Positions 42,785-50,845 of a stretch of DNA of 64,000 bases are shown here, piece by piece. The DNA lies in the NCBI GenBank assembly GCA_965203525.1, contig OZ241898.1, positions 2,976,001 through 3,040,000 on the forward strand. The letters are read 5' to 3'. Below the pieces are notes generated by a model. The model made no database searches, was not told the DNA's origin, and worked only from the letters and a program-made list of their open reading frames with translations. Position 1 is the first letter of the stretch. Each line of letters opens with the position of its first letter. Source of the stretch: WTFV01 sp965203525 (GTDB taxonomy: Bacteria > Acidobacteriota > Vicinamibacteria > Vicinamibacterales > UBA8438). The position numbers and the translations under genes are program-made.

Positions 42785-42824
42785 CCACACGGCCGACACC
42801 GCGGCGGGCACGGACGCGGACCCT
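42741..42824 (+). repeat. Two-copy repeat over the istB stop, period 44 bp
   Basis: 40 bp (CCACGCGGCCGACACCGCGG onward) at 42741-42780 recur at 42785-42824 with two changes; the TGA lies between. Unlike the other loci the spacer is only 4 bp. Confidence 0.85.
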
Positions 42825-43082
42825 CGCGCCAGGCGACTCGTGCGAGGGTCGCGTCCACTCCGGGAGTCGTGTGGATCCTGCCACCGGCGTGGAAAACGCG
42901 CGCGGGCGCTTCGAGAGGAGTGCCGCATCGAGAAGCGCGTTTCCCACCCCGGTTTGGACGGCGCAAGCGCCGCCCACAGGCTCCACACGAATTCATCGTT
43001 GTCGATCTGTATACATACGCCGTTTCTTCGGGGGGTCAGTTTTCGATGTCGCCAGGGGGTCAGTTTTGGATGTCGCTTGACA

Positions 43083-43139
43083 CCGCGCCGCCCGCCGACG
43101 CGGAGCGGACGGCGGCCGGCCTCGCGTCGAAGGTCATCC
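43083..43139 (+). pseudogene. FKBP gene fragment, right of the IS21 element
   Basis: Continues the FKBP match (equivalent to 36951-37007, AERTASGLASKVI codons) and ends abruptly where NHL-gene sequence begins. The fragment has neither the start nor the catalytic part of the gene. Confidence 0.8.
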
Positions 43140-43142
43140 GGC

Positions 43143-43537
43143 GGGCTCGCGCCCCGTACGAAGAACGGGCCGGACCGGGCGGTCGCGCCCGGGCCGGCCC
43201 CGCGGTTCGCGCCGGAAGGGTCCGCTCAGTTCGCGGGCCAGAGCACGCCCTGGCTCTTCTCGCCCTCGGCGCCGGCCGGCACCGGGCCCATCCCCTTGTA
43301 GACGAACTTCTGCACGCGCGACCCCTCGTAGGTCTCGGTCGTGTAGATGTTGCCCGCCGAGTCGACCGCGATGCTGTGCACCGCGAAGAACATGCCGGGC
43401 TGGCGTCCGCCGTCGCCGAACGCGGTCAGCACCTTCAGCGACTTTGCGCTCGATGATGTAGACCTTCATGTTTCGGCGAAGTACGCCTCGTTCGCCTCCG
43501 GGTCGATCCCGATCTTGGCGACGCGGCCGTAGCTCTT
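43143..43537 (-). pseudogene. NHL-repeat gene 3' fragment with internal deletion
   Basis: Nearly identical to 47777-48522, the 3' half and flank of the NHL gene at 47859, but about 355 bp are missing after the codons for MKVY (near 43470). It encodes ...SIAVDSAGNIYTTETYEGSR and ...VLWPAN on the minus strand. It breaks off at CGGCCGTAGCTC, where the DUF1703-like fragment starts. Confidence 0.88.
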
Positions 43538-43799
43538 CGCCGCCGCGGGCCTCGACGTCGCGGTGGAGGACGCCACCAGCCGGGACCGGGTCGACATGGC
43601 GGTCCGCTTTGCGGGGCGCGTCTACCTGTTCGAGTTCAAAGTCGTGGAGCTCGCGCCGAGGGGCGCGGCGCTGGAGCAACTGAAGGCGAAGGGGTACGCG
43701 GACAAGTACCGCCGGCCGGGCCGGCCGGTATACCTGGTGGCGGTGGAGTGCAGCCGGAGGAAACGCAACCTGACCGCGTTCGACGTGGAGCCGGCCTGA
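43538..43799 (+). pseudogene. DUF1703-like gene 3' fragment
   Basis: About 250 bp match 39645-39907 with one or two changes and keep the frame to the TGA at 43797-43799, encoding the nuclease-like core (VDMAVRFAGRVYLFEF followed by KVVE). An internal ATG could express about 78 residues, but the ATPase part is absent. Fused directly to the NHL fragment. Confidence 0.88.
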
Positions 43800-43854
43800 C
43801 GCGGGACCGGCAGGGAGACGAGCTACGGTTCTCGTCCGCGTTCTTTCCGTTTCG

Positions 43855-44442
43855 TCATGACGCCCTCAACCGATTCAGAAACGCTTTGGCGTGCGGGCAG
43901 GCATCCTCCACGTGAGCCGGGTCGATCCGCGCCAGCAGTTCGAACGACACTCTGCCCTTGGCGTAACGCCTGCCGCAGGGAGGAGCGGTTGCGCGGTCGA
44001 GCGCCTCGAAGACCGTCTCCTTCGGCACCTTCTCCAGAGCCGGCCAGTCCCGGATGGCGTTCTTCCGGAACCCGGCGCCGAAGTACTTCTGCAAAGCGTG
44101 ACGGTCGGCGAGAAACCACGTCTCCATGACCTGCACCATCAGGAACGCCTGATCGTCGCCCGCACCGTCGGGACGTGGCCAACGGTCACGGGCGCCGAGG
44201 TGCTCCCAGACCGTACGTCCCTCCGCCACCGGCCCCTCGCTGTCCACCAGCAGAAGTACGGCCGCGCGAGGACCGGCAGCCGTCACGGCGTCGGCGAAGC
44301 GCTGGAAGGTCTGTTCGCGCCCGCCGCCCGGAACGATTTTCACCCTGCCCACGCCCGGCGCCCGCTCAAGGAATTTCCTCCAGCCCTTGCGGAAACGGGC
44401 GCGGGACCGACCGTCGCCCCCGCCTTCGACGTACACCGTCAT
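43855..44442 (-). CDS. DUF4276 (TOPRIM-like) protein, third gene of a helicase-ATPase operon
   Basis: This 195-residue protein starts with MTVYVEGGGDGRSRARFRKG, where the Glu matches the first acidic motif of TOPRIM folds, and has AAVLLLVDSEGPV as the DxD-like motif. QAFLMVQVMETWFLADRHAL is the hallmark of DUF4276. TOPRIM proteins of this type act as nucleases or effectors next to ABC-type ATPases in phage defence (family knowledge, from memory). The gene starts 3 nt past the ATPase stop (VVT-MTVYV; GTG codons just upstream would overlap it). It is the effector candidate of the operon. Confidence 0.85.
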   Translation of the reverse strand: MTVYVEGGGDGRSRARFRKGWRKFLERAPGVGRVKIVPGGGREQTFQRFADAVTAAGPRAAVLLLVDSEGPVAEGRTVWEHLGARDRWPRPDGAGDDQAFLMVQVMETWFLADRHALQKYFGAGFRKNAIRDWPALEKVPKETVFEALDRATAPPCGRRYAKGRVSFELLARIDPAHVEDACPHAKAFLNRLRAS

Positions 44443-44444
44443 CG

Positions 44445-45752
44445 TCACCACCGGTTGCCGCCCAGCTCGCCGGACGTCCAGAGGTCGCCGAGTCGGTACT
44501 TCTTCAACCACTTGGCCAGATCCGCCTTGTCGAGACGCCGCATCTGCGTCTGCCCGTCGTGCTTCTCGCAGACCACGACGCTCTCCGGCTGCTCCGTCAG
44601 CGCGTCCACCAGCACGTCCGAATGCGTCGTCACGATCAACTGGGTGCGCTCGGACGCCTCGACCAGCAGGTCGGCCAACGTCGGCAGCAGGTCCGGGTGC
44701 AGTCCCAGTTCCGGCTCCTCGATGCCGATCAGGGAGGGCGGCTCCGGATGCAGCAGGACGGCCAGCAGGCAGAGGTAGCGCAACGTCCCGTCCGACAGGC
44801 GGGTGGCCGGGATCGAACGGTTGCCCGACTCTTCCAGGAACAACGACACCGTGCCGCCGGTCACCGGGCACTGGAAGTCGACGATGCCGTCGAACAGCTC
44901 GCGCAGGGCTTCCAGAAGCCTCTGCTTGTGCGCGCCGTGCAGATGCGAGAGCACGAGCGGCAGGTTCTCTCCGCCCTCGTCGAGAAAATCGCTCCGCGCG
45001 TGCGCGCTGCACGGCTGGCGCAGCTTCGCGTCCGGCCCGAACGACCAGTTGCGGTAGAGACGGATGCGGCCGTACTGCTCCTTCAGATGCCACAGCGCGG
45101 GGAATCCGGGGTTGGCGTAGAACGAAAGCAGCGACTCGTCCGGTCTGTACGAACTGGCGAACTCCAGGACGCCTTCACGACTGCGCATCAACTGCGGAAA
45201 AATGGGGTCACGTATATCCTTGGATTCCAAAATCTGCAGGGCGTCACGGTTCAATGCCGCTGCCACCTTTTCATCCCTGGGGGGGCGATAGTAAGCCGTC
45301 TCGTCGTGCGTGTGGGGATCTGTGTTCAGAGGCTCGACGCGCTCGTCGGTCACGATGGCGCGTCCATCCCGGTCGTCCAGCGTCAGGCGGTGCCGCAGCA
45401 TTCCATCCGGCAGGCAGTCGCCCCCGGACTGCCTGTTCCGTTCGAAAGAAGCCACGCCAAGCGCACGGCTCATCATCGGTCCCGCCAAAAAACTGACCGT
45501 GACGTCCATGACGATGGAAGTCGACGCTTCCGCACCCTTCCAGGTCCATTCCCGAACGCCGCCCCGGCGCGAGATCGGCTCCGAGATGCCGCGCGGCGCC
45601 GCCTGCAGCAACGAGACCGCCTCCAGCAGGTTCGATTTTCCCGAACCGTTCGGACCGATCAGCACGTTCAGCCGCTCCATCGGCAGATCGATCCCGTCCG
45701 GCCCGAAGGACAGGAGCCCGGAGAGCTTCAGCCCGTGGAACAGCGTCTTCAT
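44445..45752 (-). CDS. AAA_21 / OLD-type ABC ATPase, second gene of the operon
   Basis: This 435-residue protein has Walker A LNVLIGPNGSGKSNLLEAVS at about residue 30. It also has an ABC signature region ATRLSDGTLRYLCLLAVLLH, Walker B SLIGIEEPELGLHPDLLPTL and the His switch LIVTTHSDVLVDALTEQPES. No TOPRIM domain follows, unlike GajA or OLD nucleases; that role appears to be supplied by the separate DUF4276 gene downstream. The ATG at 45752 overlaps the stop of the helicase gene (ATGA). Such ATPases sense phage DNA or proteins and control a toxic nuclease (inference from the family). Confidence 0.9.
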   Translation of the reverse strand: MKTLFHGLKLSGLLSFGPDGIDLPMERLNVLIGPNGSGKSNLLEAVSLLQAAPRGISEPISRRGGVREWTWKGAEASTSIVMDVTVSFLAGPMMSRALGVASFERNRQSGGDCLPDGMLRHRLTLDDRDGRAIVTDERVEPLNTDPHTHDETAYYRPPRDEKVAAALNRDALQILESKDIRDPIFPQLMRSREGVLEFASSYRPDESLLSFYANPGFPALWHLKEQYGRIRLYRNWSFGPDAKLRQPCSAHARSDFLDEGGENLPLVLSHLHGAHKQRLLEALRELFDGIVDFQCPVTGGTVSLFLEESGNRSIPATRLSDGTLRYLCLLAVLLHPEPPSLIGIEEPELGLHPDLLPTLADLLVEASERTQLIVTTHSDVLVDALTEQPESVVVCEKHDGQTQMRRLDKADLAKWLKKYRLGDLWTSGELGGNRW

Positions 45753-47653
45753 CGGCCGGTCCCCGTGCCGATGCCCATCTCGGCGAGAAACTGCGACGGC
45801 GCCTTCGGGTAGTCGTGGTACTGCTCGGCTCGGGTCAGCGTCAGCGTCCGCTCGGCGCGCGTGATGGCGACGAAGCAGTTCCGCCGCTCTTCCTCCAGCT
45901 CGCGGCTGTGCGCACCCTTGCGGAGCGCCTGGAACGACGGAAAAACCTCCTGCGCCATGCCGATCAGGTAGACGTGCCGGAACTCCAGCCCCTTCGCCCC
46001 GTGCACGGTCATGCAGCGCACGGCGCCCGGTTTCGGAACGGGCGCCTTCGACGCCAGATCCATCTGCTGGAGGTAGACGTTCAGGGTCACGTTCCCGCCG
46101 TACTCGTGAACAACGCCGTGGTGCAGGTTGCGCCAGACGTCCAGTTCGCCGGCGAGTTCCCGATCCCCGTTTCCGTCGGGAGCGCTCCACGCTTCCCAGC
46201 CGCATTCCAGAAACCAGTTCACGATGGACGGAAAGGCCAGCGCGTCCACCAGATCCGTCCGCAGCCGCTCCAGCGCACCCGCGGACCCGCCGGACGGACG
46301 CGCCGCCGCGGCGTCCGCCCAGGCCCGCAGGAAGTCGCCGCCCGACAAGGCCGCTGCCGCCTCGACGGCCGCCGGCTCCAGCGCCGCGCCGGACAGACCT
46401 TCCCACGCCAGGCAGAGCCTGCGCAGGACCTCCCGGTCGTGCCTCGCGTTCGCCAGCCGCAGCGCTTCCACGAGCACGCGAACCGCCGGCGACTCGAAGT
46501 CGGTCTTCCGCCGCATCAGGCACGCGGGAACGCCCGCGCCGGTCAGGGCCTCGGCCGCGCGCGCCAGCAGTTTCGACGTGCGTCCGAGCACCACGCAGTC
46601 CGCCGCGGCGAATCGCCGATCCCGGATGTCGCGCGGAAGGAACGCCGCCTCGTCTTCCGGCGACGCGAAGGCGCCGTATCGAACCCCGCCATCGCCATCG
46701 TGCGCCGTCCCCGCGGCGGAAGTCAGAACGCTCTTGTCCGGCGTGCGGCGCTCGTTGTGAACGATCAGACGGTTGGCGATCGCGATGATGGACGCCGGAC
46801 AACGGTAGCACTCCGGAAGCTGCACCACTGCCACGTCGTAGTCCCGCCGCAAGGCCGCGAGCCGTTCCGGGCTGGCGCCGTTCCACTGGCAGATGATCTG
46901 GTCGTCGTCTCCGACCACGAACAGGGCGTGCCGCCTTTCGGGCGCGATCAGTCGGAGCAGATCGTACTGCGCCCTGTTGGTGTCCTGAAATTCGTCCACG
47001 CAGACGTGGGTCCAACCGAGACGCACGACGCGCGCGACGCCCGGCTTCTCCTGCAGAAGCCGGCGCGCGAAATGCAGCAGGCTCCCGAAGTCCAGGCGGT
47101 TGCCGGCGACGAGCGCCCGGCAGTACCGCTCGTGCAACCGCGGCAGCCACGCCGGCGTGCGAACCGGCACCGGCGCCTCCGTTCCGCCGTCCCAGGATTC
47201 TGCGAACAGGCGGTCCACGAGACGAAGCAGATTCCAGCGATCCGTCGGCAATGGCGCGTCGTCGTCGGACAATCCGGCCGCGGCTTCGTCAAGAATGGCA
47301 AGCCGATCTTCGTCCTGCGTGAGGAGCGTGAAGTCCGGTCGCAGCCCCACGTGACTCCCGTGCTGACGGAGCACGTCGGCGGCGAACGCGTGGAACGTGC
47401 GCAGGCGGGCGCGGTCCGCCCGGTGGCCGAGAAGCTGCTCCACCCGCTCGCGCATCTCGGCGGCGGCCTTGTTCGTGAAGGTCAGCCCCAGAACCGACGC
47501 TTCGTCGCTCTCTTCGAGAATCCGCGCGACTCGCACGGCGAGCACGCACGTCTTGCCGGAACCCGGCCCGGCCAGCACCAGCAGCGGTCCGCCGCTCCAC
47601 GACGCAGCCCGGCGCTGGTTCTCGTTCAGGGAATCGAGAGAGACTTCCATCAT
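45749..47653 (-). CDS. UvrD/Rep-like superfamily 1 helicase, first gene of the operon
   Basis: This 634-residue protein has all SF1 motifs: Q-motif LNENQRRAASWSGGPLLVLA, motif I GPGSGKTCVLAVRVARI, Ia TFTNKAAAEMRERVEQLLGH, II VCVDEFQDTNRAQYDLLRLI, III VVGDDDQIICQWNGASPERL, IV/V VQLPECYRCPASIIAIANRL, CMTVHGAKGLEFRHVYLIGM, and VI NCFVAITRAERTLTLT. It is shorter than housekeeping UvrD (about 720), close to GajB-type helicases. The start is the first ATG of MMEVSLDSL. The three genes overlap or abut, so they form one operon. Confidence 0.9.
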   Translation of the reverse strand: MMEVSLDSLNENQRRAASWSGGPLLVLAGPGSGKTCVLAVRVARILEESDEASVLGLTFTNKAAAEMRERVEQLLGHRADRARLRTFHAFAADVLRQHGSHVGLRPDFTLLTQDEDRLAILDEAAAGLSDDDAPLPTDRWNLLRLVDRLFAESWDGGTEAPVPVRTPAWLPRLHERYCRALVAGNRLDFGSLLHFARRLLQEKPGVARVVRLGWTHVCVDEFQDTNRAQYDLLRLIAPERRHALFVVGDDDQIICQWNGASPERLAALRRDYDVAVVQLPECYRCPASIIAIANRLIVHNERRTPDKSVLTSAAGTAHDGDGGVRYGAFASPEDEAAFLPRDIRDRRFAAADCVVLGRTSKLLARAAEALTGAGVPACLMRRKTDFESPAVRVLVEALRLANARHDREVLRRLCLAWEGLSGAALEPAAVEAAAALSGGDFLRAWADAAAARPSGGSAGALERLRTDLVDALAFPSIVNWFLECGWEAWSAPDGNGDRELAGELDVWRNLHHGVVHEYGGNVTLNVYLQQMDLASKAPVPKPGAVRCMTVHGAKGLEFRHVYLIGMAQEVFPSFQALRKGAHSRELEEERRNCFVAITRAERTLTLTRAEQYHDYPKAPSQFLAEMGIGTGTGR

Positions 47654-47858
47654 GCATCCATGCGCTGCTCGATGCGCCGGTCGTCGAGCAGGTTGCGGCT
47701 GGAACGCGCCTGCTACCACTGTGACGCCTGCCGCACGGGCATCTGTCCGCGCGGCCCCCCGCGGCGGGGCGACGCAGAACGCAGGGAGGTACGAAGAACG
47801 GGCCGGACCGGGCGGTCGCGCCCGGGCCGGCCCCGCGGGTTGCGCCGGAAAGGTCCGC

Positions 47859-49094
47859 TCAGTTCGCGGGCCAGAGCACGCCCTGGCTCTTCTCGCCCTC
47901 GGCGCCGGCCGGCACCGGGCCCATCCCCTTGTAGACGAACTTCTGCACGCGCGACCCCTCGTAGGTCTCGGTCGTGTAGATGTTGCCGGCCGAGTCGACC
48001 GCGATGCTGTGCACCGCGAAGAACATGCCGGGCTGGCGTCCGCCGTCGCCGAACGCGGTCAGCACCTTCAGCGACTTGCGCTCGATGATGTAGACCTTCA
48101 TGTTCTGGCCGTCCGCCAGGTACATGTACTTCTGCTCGTCGTCCGGCGAGAAGTCGATGTCCCAGGTCGAGCCCTGCGCGCGGGTGTGGGTGGCGACCAG
48201 CAGCTCGTCGACGAACGTCCCGTCCGTCCGGAACACCTGGACGCGGTCCTCGGCGCGGTCGCAGACGTAGACGAGGCCGTCGTTCGAGATCTCGCCGCAG
48301 TGGACCGGCCCGCGGAACTGCTGCGCCGGCGCCTTGCCCGGTTCGTAGGGGCCGCCGAAGTCGTAGCCGTCGTCCGGCACGTTGCCGTAGGCGCCCCAGC
48401 CCCGCTTGAACGCGCCGGTCTCCACGTCGACCACCGCGATCCGCTTGTTGTAGTAGCCGTCGGCGAAGTACGCCTCGTTCGCCTCCGGGTCGATCCCGAT
48501 CTTGGCGACGCGGCCGTAGCTCTCCTCCGACAGGCTGTCGCGCGCGAAGATCCGCCGGCCGTCCTCCTCGCGCACCAGGCGGGCGTTGTGTCGGCCGACC
48601 TGCATCAGGAACTCGCCGCCGCGCGTGAACTTGAGCACGTGCGCGTCGCCCTGCCCGTTGCCGCCGATCCAGACGTTGTCCATGTGGTCGACGGTGATGC
48701 CGTGGTTCGACTCCGGCCAGACGTAGTCGCCGGTCTCCGTCCCCGGCCCGCCCCAGGCGTCGAGCAGGTTGCCCTCGGGGTCGAAGACGAGGACCGGGGG
48801 CCCGGGCTGGCAGCACTCGCTGACCGGCGGGTCGGTCACCATGCCGATCTCGGTGGCGCCCTGGAAGTTGTCGGGCGTGTTGCGGTGCACCACCCAGACG
48901 TTGTCCCGGGAGTCGACGTCGACGCCGATGGTCGGCCCCATCAGCCAGTGGTCGGGCAGGTTCTTCGGCCACAGCGGGTCGACCTCGAACATCGGCGCCT
49001 GCGCGGCGCCGCCGTCCCCGCTCTGCCCGGCGGCGACGACGGCGCCGGCGGCGACGACGGCGCCCAGCGGCAGCAGAAACGCGTACTTCCTCAT
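47859..49094 (-). CDS. Exported NHL-repeat / six-bladed beta-propeller protein
   Basis: This 411-residue protein has a signal peptide with an internal duplication (AVVAAGAVVAAG). Propeller repeats include GVDVDSRDNVWVVHRNTPDN, HGITVDHMDNVWIGGNGQGD, KIGIDPEANEAYFADGYYNK and HSIAVDSAGNIYTTETYEGS. It resembles peptidyl-alpha-hydroxyglycine lyase-like and other NHL proteins; no activity can be assigned. GGAGGAG precedes the ATG. Its 3' end lies at the border of the helicase-ATPase-DUF4276 island, and a damaged copy of that 3' end lies on the far side at 43143. Confidence 0.85.
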   Translation of the reverse strand: MRKYAFLLPLGAVVAAGAVVAAGQSGDGGAAQAPMFEVDPLWPKNLPDHWLMGPTIGVDVDSRDNVWVVHRNTPDNFQGATEIGMVTDPPVSECCQPGPPVLVFDPEGNLLDAWGGPGTETGDYVWPESNHGITVDHMDNVWIGGNGQGDAHVLKFTRGGEFLMQVGRHNARLVREEDGRRIFARDSLSEESYGRVAKIGIDPEANEAYFADGYYNKRIAVVDVETGAFKRGWGAYGNVPDDGYDFGGPYEPGKAPAQQFRGPVHCGEISNDGLVYVCDRAEDRVQVFRTDGTFVDELLVATHTRAQGSTWDIDFSPDDEQKYMYLADGQNMKVYIIERKSLKVLTAFGDGGRQPGMFFAVHSIAVDSAGNIYTTETYEGSRVQKFVYKGMGPVPAGAEGEKSQGVLWPAN

Positions 49095-49217
49095 GTGTGC
49101 TCCTCCTTTACCGGAACCGCGCGCGGCGGCCCGCCGGGGCGGGCGCGCCGGCGCGCGCAGGCCGCATGCGGCGGCCGGTCAGTATACCCCGGCGGCGGCG
49201 CATCCCCGCGGCCCGCG

Positions 49218-50696
49218 TCAGGCGCAGAACACGGAGCCGGTCGCCGAACAGGTCGCCATCTCGACCAGGCAGTAGGTGCCGTCGGTCGGCAGCGTGAACC
49301 CGGGAGTAGTAGCATCGATCGTCAGCGTGAGGTCGACCGAGTCGGTCACGTAATACGTCTGGCCGGACGCGCCCGGCGCGTACGGCGGAACCGCCTCCCT
49401 GGTCTTCGTCGGCGGCGCCAGACCCTGCGGATCCTTGACCGGGCTGATGAGATCGAACGCCATCGACGGGAAGACCTCGGAGGCGATCCGGGCGGGACCC
49501 CCACGGAACCGGTACACGCTCAGGTCGGCCCCCGGCCCGTCGGGGTTGGTGATCCGGGCGTAACTGGACCCTCGCACCCACGGGGCGGGGCCGATGTTGT
49601 TCCATCGAAACTCCAGGACCGTCGTTCCGCTGCCGCGGAGGCGGCCCACTCCGCCGTACCGCACGTTGGTCCCGGTCGTGGGACACACGGCGCGGTCGAG
49701 CATCAGGAAGGCGATGTGGATCCGGTCGACCGTGGTGCCGCTGACCCGCAGGAACGTGTACGGACCGTTGGCGTCGTAGAGGAACCTGGTGTGGTACATC
49801 ACCATGATCGTGAACGTCTCGGTCACGGCGTCGTTCACGCCGTCGTCCGCCGTCACCGTCACCGGGTAGGCCTGCACCTCCGCCCCCAACGACACCGTCC
49901 CCGACACCATCCCCGTCTCCGGCGACCACGTCAGGCCGGGGGGCAGCCCCGACACCGTCACGTCGCCGCTGGTCACCGCGATGGGGAGCGTGACCGCGTC
50001 CCCCTGCATGGTGCTCTGGTCTCCCGGATTCGTGATCGCCGGCGGCGCCGGCGGCCCTCCCCGCACCGGCGGGTCGAACCGGCTGTCTTCCCAGCCGGCG
50101 CCGCCGCCGCCGGTGTCGACGTCCGCGACGGTGCGCCCCTCTTCGTCCGTCCGGCACGACAGCGGCGCGTTGCGCCAGCCGCCGTAGCGATCGGCGGACA
50201 GCTCGGCCGCCTCGACGACGAGCCAGCCGGCGCAGTCCGCGAGCGCGAACGTCCGCGACGGCGACCCCGAGAACGCGAAGCTGTCCCAGAAGACCGGCTC
50301 GCCGCACGTCTGGCTGACGTGGTGCGGCTCCACCGGACACTGCCAGACGGTGACGGCGCGGTTCCGGTACTCGCGGGCCGCGTCCGGCATCTTGGGCATG
50401 TCGACCGGGTCGAACGTGATCGTGACCTCGCCGTCCCGGTACGCGATCCGCGCGTCGTACGCGTTGAAGCCGGCGGGTGACGGCGCGACCCGCGAGAGCC
50501 CCGGGACGTCGCCGGCGTCCGCCGTCAGGCTGACCGGCGAGGCCGACGGGCCGCCCGGGCCGATCCCGGCCGGCGCGGGCGCCAGCGGCGACGGCTGAAG
50601 CGGCGAGGAGGAGGAGGATTCGTCGTCGGAGCAGGCGACCAGGCTCGCGCCGGCGACCAGCATGACCGCGACCAGGAAGTGGCAACAGTTCCGCAT
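49218..50696 (-). CDS. Secreted lipoprotein with putative Ig domain, function unknown
   Basis: This 492-residue protein has a lipobox LVAC (Cys22) after MRNCCHFLVAVMLVAG. Its first about 210 residues match the protein at 842-2395 (FNAYDARIAYRDGEVTI, WQCPVEPHHVSQTCGEP, GGGGAGWEDSRFDPPVRG). Beyond that hinge the two proteins differ completely. Here a He_PIG-like Ig domain (AITNPGDQSTMQGDAVTLPI, GLPPGLTWSPETGMVSGTVS) is followed by a beta-rich C-terminus ending in several cysteines. The ATG at 50696 is preferred over the long upstream frame because the lipoprotein signal and the shared leader hairpin sit there. Confidence 0.82.
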   Translation of the reverse strand: MRNCCHFLVAVMLVAGASLVACSDDESSSSSPLQPSPLAPAPAGIGPGGPSASPVSLTADAGDVPGLSRVAPSPAGFNAYDARIAYRDGEVTITFDPVDMPKMPDAAREYRNRAVTVWQCPVEPHHVSQTCGEPVFWDSFAFSGSPSRTFALADCAGWLVVEAAELSADRYGGWRNAPLSCRTDEEGRTVADVDTGGGGAGWEDSRFDPPVRGGPPAPPAITNPGDQSTMQGDAVTLPIAVTSGDVTVSGLPPGLTWSPETGMVSGTVSLGAEVQAYPVTVTADDGVNDAVTETFTIMVMYHTRFLYDANGPYTFLRVSGTTVDRIHIAFLMLDRAVCPTTGTNVRYGGVGRLRGSGTTVLEFRWNNIGPAPWVRGSSYARITNPDGPGADLSVYRFRGGPARIASEVFPSMAFDLISPVKDPQGLAPPTKTREAVPPYAPGASGQTYYVTDSVDLTLTIDATTPGFTLPTDGTYCLVEMATCSATGSVFCA

Positions 50697-50733
50697 CGTC
50701 GTAGACTCTCGGCTTCCGAAGACTCGCTCCGCC

Positions 50734-50771
50734 GGCTGCGATGGAAGCTGACCGCAACCGGGCGCATTGTA
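50734..50771 (-). promoter_or_regulatory. Promoter plus 5' leader hairpin (third of three)
   Basis: On the minus strand -10 TACAAT (50771-50766), 6 nt, then stem GGTTGCG/CGCAGCC with loop GTCAGCTTCCAT (50759-50734). A G-U pair replaces a G-C pair of the 40494 copy, keeping the stem. GGGCAGG upstream of the -10 is also shared with the 40494 copy. Confidence 0.6.
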
Positions 50772-50845
50772 TCGCACCTGCCCGCCGCCGCGGTCAGTCA
50801 GGCGTTCGGATCCATCCCCGCGGCCGGCCGATCCGGTCGCCGGCG

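Larger units (their letters stand above)
40573..43082 (+). mobile_element. IS21-family insertion sequence, complete
   Basis: The element is 2510 bp. The left end reads TGTCAGGCGACAGTGAAAAC and the right end is its inverted match ending GATGTCGCTTGACA. Multiple copies of CTGGCGACATCGAAAACTGA lie inside both ends, as in IS21. A 5-bp target duplication CCGCG flanks it (40568-40572 and 43083-43087). It carries istA and istB in the standard order and split a copy of the FKBP gene fragment. The region 42825-43020 between istB and the right end has no gene. Confidence 0.93.

Noticed and set aside
43823..43858. Short minus-strand ORF (MTKRKERGREP) overlapping the DUF4276 stop
   Set aside because: Only 11 codons, lysine/arginine-rich, ending in mosaic sequence; no support as a gene.
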